Of a stretch of 12,203 nucleotides of DNA, positions 7,606-12,203 are shown one piece after another. The translations under genes and the position numbers were made by a program. Below the pieces are notes generated by a model. It was not told the DNA's origin, did not search any database, and was given only the letters and a program-made list of their open reading frames with translations. Source of the DNA: DASUGM01 sp036274055. GTDB lineage: Bacteria > Acidobacteriota > Vicinamibacteria > Vicinamibacterales > SCN-69-37. Numbering within the stretch: the first letter of the stretch is position 1; every line of letters starts with the position of its first letter. The stretch lies in assembly GCA_036274055.1 (NCBI GenBank), contig DASUGM010000201.1, forward strand, positions 1 to 12,203, in the 5' to 3' direction.

Positions 7606-8188
7606 CGATGTCCATTGTCGCGATCAGCCGTCGCAGCGCGCGCTCGGTCAGCTTTCGCGCCGCGTCCGCGGTCGCGCGTTGCGTGGCCCGCGCCAGCGCG
7701 TCGTACGAATAGCTCATCTCGAACCGGCCGACGATCGCCGCGCGATCGTCGTCGCTGAGCTGGGCGAGGGCGCGCTCGTAGCGGTCGAGCGACTCGCGGC
7801 TCAGCAGCCGATCGAGCGGCGACGGCTGCGCCGACGGGACGTTGTCGAATTCGACGGCTTCGATGTCCGGGACGACGCGGCGCAGCTCGTTCTTGATGCG
7901 ATTGGCGACCGCCTCGCGCAGGTAGGCGAGCAGCGCGCCGTCATGCCGCGGTTGAAACGTATCGAGACAGCGGAAGGTGTTGAGCAGCGCGTCCTGGACG
8001 ATGTCGTCGGTGTCGAGCAGCGAGCGCGCGCGCGAGGGGATGCGACCGGACGCCCAGCGTTGCAGGCGGGTCAGATAGCGCCCCATCAGCGCCTCGAGCG
8101 CGACGGCGTCACCCTGCTTGGCGCGCGCGAGCAGCGACAGCGAGGTCTCTTCGCTGACCGTCAAACCATCCAGCCAGCGATTGGTCAT
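7595..8188 (-). CDS. ECF-like sigma-70 family RNA polymerase sigma factor
   Basis: This 197-residue protein has the two-domain layout of a group 4 sigma factor. Sigma-2 spans about residues 16-105, with the core-binding signature DTDDIVQDALLNTF (59-72) and RWAS and LAYLREAVANRIKNEL around it. Sigma-4 spans about residues 130-192 (LSDDDRAAIVGRF followed by a helix-turn-helix). It should direct RNA polymerase to a specific promoter set. No anti-sigma gene is adjacent. Instead the kinase gene overlaps its 3' end by 11 bp, the arrangement of sigma factors controlled by Hanks kinases. The region 2.2 acidic residues (D59, D61, D62) are intact. The start at 8188 is chosen because ATG precedes all conserved sequence, although no clear Shine-Dalgarno is seen. 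Closest subgroup cannot be assigned by eye. Confidence 0.9.
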   Translation of the reverse strand: MTNRWLDGLTVSEETSLSLLARAKQGDAVALEALMGRYLTRLQRWASGRIPSRARSLLDTDDIVQDALLNTFRCLDTFQPRHDGALLAYLREAVANRIKNELRRVVPDIEAVEFDNVPSAQPSPLDRLLSRESLDRYERALAQLSDDDRAAIVGRFEMSYSYDALARATQRATADAARKLTERALRRLIATMDIDGR

Positions 8189-8199
8189 TGCGCGGCCGC

Positions 8200-8205
8200 A
8201 TTATA
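8200..8205 (-). promoter_or_regulatory. TATAAT hexamer just upstream of the sigma gene
   Basis: A perfect TATAAT lies on the minus strand, ending 11 bases before the sigma-factor ATG, at the end of the heptad array. If used as a -10 box, transcription would begin only a few bases before the start codon, giving a near-leaderless mRNA, which fits the missing Shine-Dalgarno. The -35 position falls inside the repeat array and reads CCTAGC, not a recognisable -35. A chance match is possible. Confidence 0.35.
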
Positions 8206-8251
8206 GGCCCTGGACGCTAGGCGCTAGGCGCTAGGCCCTAGGCCCAAGACG
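8203..8251. repeat. Heptad repeat array before the sigma gene
   Basis: Seven contiguous 7-bp units: ATAGGCC, CTGGACG, CTAGGCG twice, CTAGGCC twice, CAAGACG. The array takes up 49 of the 68 bp between the sigma start (8188) and the stop of the glycine-zipper gene (8257). The four central units are near identical and the outer ones are decayed. It shares unit length and the AG-n-C core with the arrays at 453-548 and 9984-10053. Confidence 0.8.
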
Positions 8252-8256
8252 TTCGA

Positions 8257-8820
8257 CTAAAACCGCACCCGCATCTGCAGTGTGAAATTGTGTCCAGCCT
8301 GACCCGGACTCCCGGCCTCTGGCGACGGCGCCCGCGTCGGGATCGCCGCGTCGACGAGCGCGCCAATCGCGGCGTTCCACAGCACCGCACGGATCAGCTT
8401 GTCGACTGTGCCTCCGGTAGTGCACTCGATCTTATCCGGCGGCTTGCCGCAGACACGTTTGAGGTCGATGGTGAGAACGGCAGCAGCGACACCGCCGCCG
8501 ACGAGCGCGCCGTTCCACAATGAATCGTCAACCAGCGACCCAGGCTGCACCGGCCGATTCGGCCCGGCGTGCCGGTCGACGAGGTGGCCGATGGCCGCGC
8601 CGGCGAACGCGAACAGCCCGGCGCACGCAATTGGCGAACAGACATCCTCGGTCACGGTTCCAGTGAGCGCACCCACGCCGGCACCGGCGGCGGCGCCGAT
8701 GACCACGCCATTCCAGACCGAGTCGCGGCGGAGGTCTTGCGCCGTGGCGAATACCGGGTAAGCCGTGCGCAAGACCGCCGCAATCACGATGATCAGCGCC
8801 GCTCGCGTGTGCTGCTCCAT
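8257..8820 (-). CDS. Secreted or membrane-associated glycine-zipper-like small protein
   Basis: This 187-residue protein begins with a hydrophobic export signal (about residues 7-27, ALIIVIAAVLRTAYPVFATA). The mature part is a duplicated module. DSVWNGVVIGAAAGAGVGAL at about 33 and DSLWNGALVGGGVAAAVL at about 99 start two similar halves, and each ends in GAAIGHLVD or GAALVDAAI-like sequence (the second reads IGALVDAAI). Small residues at regular spacing resemble glycine-zipper helices that pack in membranes, so an envelope location is likely. Cysteines occur in pairs (VCSPIAC, VCGKPPDKIEC). The C-terminus HNFTLQMRVRF ends in an aromatic residue, a feature seen in some outer-membrane proteins. 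The reading direction is the same as the sigma gene, 68 bp downstream, but the heptad array separates them. Molecular function is unknown. Confidence 0.75.
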   Translation of the reverse strand: MEQHTRAALIIVIAAVLRTAYPVFATAQDLRRDSVWNGVVIGAAAGAGVGALTGTVTEDVCSPIACAGLFAFAGAAIGHLVDRHAGPNRPVQPGSLVDDSLWNGALVGGGVAAAVLTIDLKRVCGKPPDKIECTTGGTVDKLIRAVLWNAAIGALVDAAIPTRAPSPEAGSPGQAGHNFTLQMRVRF

Positions 8821-8885
8821 GCGGCCATGATCGACCGGCGGGCCCCGCGGAGTCGTGACCGGAGCCTGAGAAAACTGTGAATCCT

Positions 8886-9266
8886 GCAGAGAAGAGCGGG
8901 AGCAACCCGGGTAGAGCTGTTCTTCAAAAGGACCTCAAACGCTCTTCCTCTTGGTCTTCTCTGTCTTCTCCCTGTAAATCCGCTCTTGGCAAGTGCCTCT
9001 CCCCAGCTCGATACGCACCAAGAGCAAGTCACAGAGAGAAGGCAGAGAAGAGCGGGAGCAACCCGGCAGAGCTGTTCTTCAAAAAGACCTCAAACGCTCT
9101 TCCTCTTGGTTTTCTCTGTCTTCTCCCTGTAAATCCGCTCTTGGCAAGTGCCTCTCCCCAGCGCGCCACGTGCCAAGAGCGATTCACAGAGAGCAGGCAG
9201 AGAAGAGCGGGAGCAACCCGCGCAGCGCTGTTGTTCAAAAGAGCTCAACGCTCTTGCTCTTGGTTT
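8886..9266. repeat. Tandem array of about 155-bp imperfect palindromes (2 full copies plus a partial)
   Basis: This fills most of the 424-bp gap between genes (8821-9244). Copy 1 is 8886-9041, copy 2 is 9042-9196 and copy 3 is partial from 9197 to about 9266. Each starts with GCAGAGAAGAGCGGGAGCAA (the third the same). Copies 1 and 2 differ at only a few positions over the first 120 bp. Most differences lie in the right part of the hairpin (9006-9030 against 9161-9185). Within each copy a left arm ending GCTCTTGGCA pairs with a right arm beginning near CCAAGAGC, extending to about 40 bp per arm with about four in five positions paired by hand count. Frames open in it are repeat peptides, not genes. 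The segment 8821-8885 has nothing else I recognise. Confidence 0.85.
9237..9255 (-). terminator. Weak terminator-like hairpin at the stop of the 9245 gene, within the repeat
   Basis: On the minus strand AAGAGC and GCTCTT form a 6-bp stem around a GTTGA loop, followed by a short T-run (TTTT overlapping the stem end). The stop codon of the upstream secreted-protein gene lies in the loop. The equivalent place in copies 1 and 2 has a similar stem and four or five T's. The T-run is short and this may be incidental. Confidence 0.3.
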
Positions 9267-9976
9267 TTCGCGACGCTGGCGCGAATGAACTGCTCGACGA
9301 CTGCCCGCACCGCGGCGGCGCAGTTCTTGTACGACGCCATCGACCCGGCCTCGAGGTCGATATATCCGGACGGGTCCTTGGGCCGCGCGAGAACCTTGGA
9401 GATGATCTCGTTCCACTTGTAGGTGTGCGCCAGCGCGACGAAGCGGTCGTCGCGCGTCGAAGCACCGGGCGACAGCCGGAACCGGATGAAATAACGGTTG
9501 TCCGTGATGCCTGGCGGTTCCGTGCGGCGGCGACCGGTGATCTGAACAATCCACGCCGCCTCCGCCGCGCTCTTTGCGATCGTCATCGCCTTGTTGCCGG
9601 AGGCGCCGCGCAGAAAATCCTCGACTGAGCTGTCAAGACCGAGCTGCGTCTCCGACGCCTGGTAGTCCCGCCGTGCGGTCGCCAGAGACCGCGCATCCTC
9701 CGCGACGTGGAAGATCTTCCACACCTCCAGTGGCCATTCCTTGGTCTTCTCGCCGTGCTGCGCGCGCAGTTTTTCGGCGACCGCGAACATCTCGTCGCGC
9801 GCCTGGCGAATGGCGGCCTCGTGTTGTTCCGGCTTGAGCGGCGGCAACGGCTTGGTCTCCAATGAGGTCACGAAGACCGGCATCGGCAGGGGCTGTTGAG
9901 CGCTGATGGCAGGGACCATCATCCATAACAGAGGAAGAAGGCAGACGAAGGGCAGACGGCGCATGGCGGCAATCAT
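9245..9976 (-). CDS. Secreted protein of unknown function
   Basis: This is a 243-residue protein with a signal peptide (RRLPFVCLLPLLWMMVPAISA, cut probably near AISA-QQ). Start may be ATG 9976 or the in-frame ATG 9964, which begins closer to the Arg-Arg of the signal; neither has a good Shine-Dalgarno. The mature part is mostly helical (LKPEQHEAAIRQARDEMFAV, then charged helices) with a more beta-like centre (TDNRYFIRFRLSPGAS). No family was recognised. The C-terminal residues VAKNQEQER are encoded by sequence matching the adjacent 155-bp repeat, so the natural end may have been altered by it. It is divergent from the DUF5695-like gene, sharing an 89-bp intergenic region filled by a heptad array. 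Confidence 0.72.
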   Translation of the reverse strand: MIAAMRRLPFVCLLPLLWMMVPAISAQQPLPMPVFVTSLETKPLPPLKPEQHEAAIRQARDEMFAVAEKLRAQHGEKTKEWPLEVWKIFHVAEDARSLATARRDYQASETQLGLDSSVEDFLRGASGNKAMTIAKSAAEAAWIVQITGRRRTEPPGITDNRYFIRFRLSPGASTRDDRFVALAHTYKWNEIISKVLARPKDPSGYIDLEAGSMASYKNCAAAVRAVVEQFIRASVAKNQEQER

Positions 9977-9983
9977 AGTGGGG

Positions 9984-10053
9984 CCTTGGGTGTTGAGTCT
10001 TGAGTCTTGGGTCTTGGGTCGTAAGTCGTAAGCCGTAAGCCGTAAGCCATGAG
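9984..10053. repeat. Heptad repeat array between divergent genes
   Basis: Ten contiguous 7-bp units cover exactly 70 bp: CCTTGGG, TGTTGAG, TCTTGAG, TCTTGGG twice, TCGTAAG twice, CCGTAAG twice and CCATGAG. Neighbouring units differ by one or two bases, a pattern expected from stepwise duplication. The consensus is close to YCKTRRG. It fills most of the 89 bp between the divergent starts at 9976 and 10066, so it overlaps the promoter space of both genes. Confidence 0.85.
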
Positions 10054-10057
10054 AGGA
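10052..10057 (+). promoter_or_regulatory. Shine-Dalgarno AGAGGA for the 10066 start
   Basis: AGAGGA lies 8 bases before the ATG at 10066 and supports that start over the ATG at 10049, which is out of frame. Its first two bases come from the last heptad unit (CCATGAG), so the repeat array directly abuts the ribosome binding site. Confidence 0.6.
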
Positions 10058-10065
10058 TTGCCCGC

Positions 10066-12203
10066 ATGTCCCCCCGAATCAGCCGAGTCCTGGTGGCGGC
10101 CGCTGCGTTGGCAGTCGGCTCGATGTCGTTCGTGGTTCAGGCAATCCCGCAACAGGGCCGCGGCAATACGCCACCGCCGCCGACCCCGACCCTCGGCCTC
10201 GAAAACGGCACGCTCGACTTCGACACGCCCGACTTCACGCTGAAGCTGGTCAAGGACTCGCAGACGATCGCGGCGCTCCAGCCGAAGGGCGCGAAAGGCA
10301 TGGACGCGAACACGCCGTTTGATTTCACGCCGGCCGATCAGCTCACCGCGCGGCAGGGCGATCGCTTCAATCATCTCGGCGACATCCAGTTGCGCCTCAA
10401 GCAGGACGGCTGGCGGGACAGCGCGTGGGTCGACGTCGCCTCGAGCCAGGCGCGCAAGCCGGTGACGCCGATGACGGCGGCCGGAGCACGCGCATCAGGT
10501 CGGGCGCGACTACTGGCGGCCGCGGATCTGGCGCCATCATTGCCGGCGGATCTGCCGCTCAAGATCGTGCGCGAGTGGCGCATCGATGCCGCCGGCCGCC
10601 TGGTGCTGCATTTCGATCTCACGAACACGAGCAAGACGCCGATCGAAATCGGCGGCCTCGGCTTTCCGGTCGTGTTCAACAACATGATCCAGAACTTCGT
10701 GACCAACCGCGCGCGCACGCTGCCGCAGGCGCACGAGATCTGCTCGTTCTTCGATCCGTACGTCGGGCGCGACGCCGGCTATCTCCAGGTCACGCGCCTG
10801 TCCGGCGCCGGGCCCGCGCTCGTCGTCACACCGCAGCCGGGAACCAATACGCCGTTCGAGGCCTTCCGGCCGCTCAACGACGCGACCCGCCGCGGTCAGA
10901 CCTTCGAAGGCGCGTTCGAATGGACGACGCACAGCAGCGCCTACGCCGACACCGACTGGAAAGGCGTCGAACAGTGGAACACGCCGACGTCGCTGACGCT
11001 CAAGCCAGCCGAGTCGCGCTCGTTCGGCCTGCGCCTGCTGGTCTCCGACGAGATCAGGAACATCGAGAAGACGCTGGCCGCCAACGATCGTCCGGTCGCC
11101 GTCGGCATCCCCGGCTACATCGTGCCGATGGATCTCGACGCGAAGCTGTTCGTGAACGCCGGCAAACGCAAGGTCAAGAGCGTCCGTACCGAGCCCGCGG
11201 GCGCGCTGGCGATCACGCCCGCGCCGGCGACGAAGAGCGGCCAGCTGCAGTTCGTCGTCGCCGGGAAGAAGTGGGGCCGATCGCGTCTCACCATCGACTA
11301 CGACGACGGCAGCGCGCAGACGATTCATTACTACGTGACCAAGCCGTCGGCAGAAGTGGTCAGCGACATGGGCCGCTTCCTCACGACGAAAGCCTGGTAC
11401 ACGGACGACACCGATCCGTTCAAGCGCGCGCCGTCGGTGATGACCTACGACCGCGCCAACAACCGCATCGTCACCCAGGACACGCGCGTGTGGGTCGCGG
11501 GTTTGTCTGACGAAGGCGGCGTCGGTGCGTGGCTGGCCGCGATCATGAAAGCGTACGGCCAGCCGAAGAAAGAGGAAGTCGACAAGCTCGCGCAGTTCGT
11601 CGACAAAGTGATCTGGGGCCGGCTGCAGTACAGCGAAGGCCCGCGCATGTACGGCGTCAAGAAGAGTCTGTTCTTCTATCAACCCGATTTGCTGCCGGAC
11701 TATCAGTACCAGCCAGGCAACTGGACGACGTGGACGTCGTGGAACAAGGAGGCCGCCGACGCGGTCAATCGCGCCTACGACTACCCGCACGTCGTCGCTG
11801 CGTACTGGACGATGTACCGGCTGGCGCGGAATCATCCGGGTCTCGTCACCGCGCAGACGTGGGAGTGGTATCTCGAGAAGGCGTTCAACACCGCGAAGTT
11901 CATGACTGGCGGTTTCGCGCAGCCAGGCGCGCGCGGCGGCGTCGGCTACGTCAACGTCGGGCTGATGAACGGCGACATCTTCCTGATGCTGCTCGACGAT
12001 CTGAAGCGCGAGGCGTGGACCGAGCAGGCGACATATCTCGAAGGCGCGATGAAGCAGCGCGCCGATCGCTGGAACGCCGAGGCATATCCGTTCGGATCAG
12101 AGATGGCGTGGGACTCGACCGGCCAGGAAGAGATCTACGCGTGGACGACGCACTTCGGCTACAACGACAAGGCGCTGGTGTCGCTGAGCTCGATTCTTGG
12201 TTA
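10066..12203 (+). CDS. Large secreted protein, probable DUF5695-type glycoside hydrolase (3' end outside window)
   Basis: The frame is open from ATG 10066 to the window end (about 712 codons). A signal peptide (SRVLVAAAALAVGSMSFVV, ending near VQA) is followed by a Pro-rich linker (TPPPPTPTLG). The next region is beta-rich (LGLENGTLDFDTPDFTLKLV, EWRIDAAGRLVLHFDLTN, GGLGFPVVFNNMI). After about residue 445 it becomes helical and rich in Trp/Tyr (NWTTWTSWNKEAADAV near 552, AYWTMYRLARNH, EIYAWTTHFGYND near the window end), typical of alpha/alpha-toroid carbohydrate enzymes. The overall layout recalls DUF5695 proteins, but this is from memory and no catalytic acid can be named. It is probably exported and would act on a polysaccharide. 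It is divergent from the 9245 gene across the heptad array. Confidence 0.68.
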   Translation, partial: MSPRISRVLVAAAALAVGSMSFVVQAIPQQGRGNTPPPPTPTLGLENGTLDFDTPDFTLKLVKDSQTIAALQPKGAKGMDANTPFDFTPADQLTARQGDRFNHLGDIQLRLKQDGWRDSAWVDVASSQARKPVTPMTAAGARASGRARLLAAADLAPSLPADLPLKIVREWRIDAAGRLVLHFDLTNTSKTPIEIGGLGFPVVFNNMIQNFVTNRARTLPQAHEICSFFDPYVGRDAGYLQVTRLSGAGPALVVTPQPGTNTPFEAFRPLNDATRRGQTFEGAFEWTTHSSAYADTDWKGVEQWNTPTSLTLKPAESRSFGLRLLVSDEIRNIEKTLAANDRPVAVGIPGYIVPMDLDAKLFVNAGKRKVKSVRTEPAGALAITPAPATKSGQLQFVVAGKKWGRSRLTIDYDDGSAQTIHYYVTKPSAEVVSDMGRFLTTKAWYTDDTDPFKRAPSVMTYDRANNRIVTQDTRVWVAGLSDEGGVGAWLAAIMKAYGQPKKEEVDKLAQFVDKVIWGRLQYSEGPRMYGVKKSLFFYQPDLLPDYQYQPGNWTTWTSWNKEAADAVNRAYDYPHVVAAYWTMYRLARNHPGLVTAQTWEWYLEKAFNTAKFMTGGFAQPGARGGVGYVNVGLMNGDIFLMLLDDLKREAWTEQATYLEGAMKQRADRWNAEAYPFGSEMAWDSTGQEEIYAWTTHFGYNDKALVSLSSILG

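Noticed and set aside
8886..9266. CRISPR array
   Set aside because: The 155-bp units are tandem and lack unique spacers of constant length. The palindromes are far longer than CRISPR repeats and no cas gene is near.
8877..9628. Two overlapping plus-strand open frames with repeated peptides such as KSGSNPAELFFKK
   Set aside because: The repeated peptides come from the 155-bp palindromic units, and the frames then run antisense to the 9245 gene. No sign of coding.
10537..11835. A 432-codon open frame on the minus strand
   Set aside because: It lies entirely opposite the DUF5695-like frame, is Arg/Val-rich and shows no motif. Antisense shadow.

Overview
The window is GC-rich DNA with strong G/C bias at codon third positions. 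It contains a sigma factor next to a Hanks-type kinase, secreted PxKF/HAF-type proteins, and intergenic spacers filled with 7-bp repeats. This mix suggests a soil Acidobacteriota, perhaps Vicinamibacteria. That placement comes from gene content only and could not be checked by search.

Layout, left to right. (1) The 3' end of a phosphomannomutase/phosphoglucomutase gene (+). (2) A spacer holding an inverted pair of heptad repeats that can form a long hairpin, followed by an AT-rich leader. (3) A VapB/VapC-type toxin-antitoxin pair (+) whose frames overlap at GTGA. (4) A long minus-strand cluster read from 8188 down to 1252: an ECF-like sigma factor, a transmembrane Ser/Thr kinase, a one-pass membrane protein with a degenerate kinase-like cytoplasmic part and a TPR-like outer part, and a large secreted multidomain protein. 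The first three genes overlap (11 bp and 4 bp). The fourth starts 61 bp after the third. (5) Upstream of the sigma gene, a second heptad array and then a small secreted glycine-zipper-like protein (-). (6) A 424-bp stretch without a gene, nearly filled by a tandem array of about 155-bp units, each an imperfect palindrome. (7) A secreted protein of unknown function (-) whose last codons lie inside the last repeat copy. (8) A third heptad array filling most of a divergent intergenic region. (9) The 5' part of a large secreted protein (+), probably a DUF5695-type glycoside hydrolase, running off the window.

The main biological unit is the sigma/kinase cluster. The kinase can receive a signal through its extracytoplasmic propeller-like domain and could phosphorylate the sigma factor or the degenerate kinase partner. 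The secreted protein at the end could be an output or a ligand. Sigma-kinase pairing is known in Planctomycetes, Acidobacteria and Vibrio (EcfP-PpkT2). The pseudokinase/TPR partner and secreted effector are the less familiar part. The other notable signal is non-coding: three heptad arrays sharing a related consensus sit immediately next to gene starts, and a separate large palindrome array has supplied the C-terminus of a gene.
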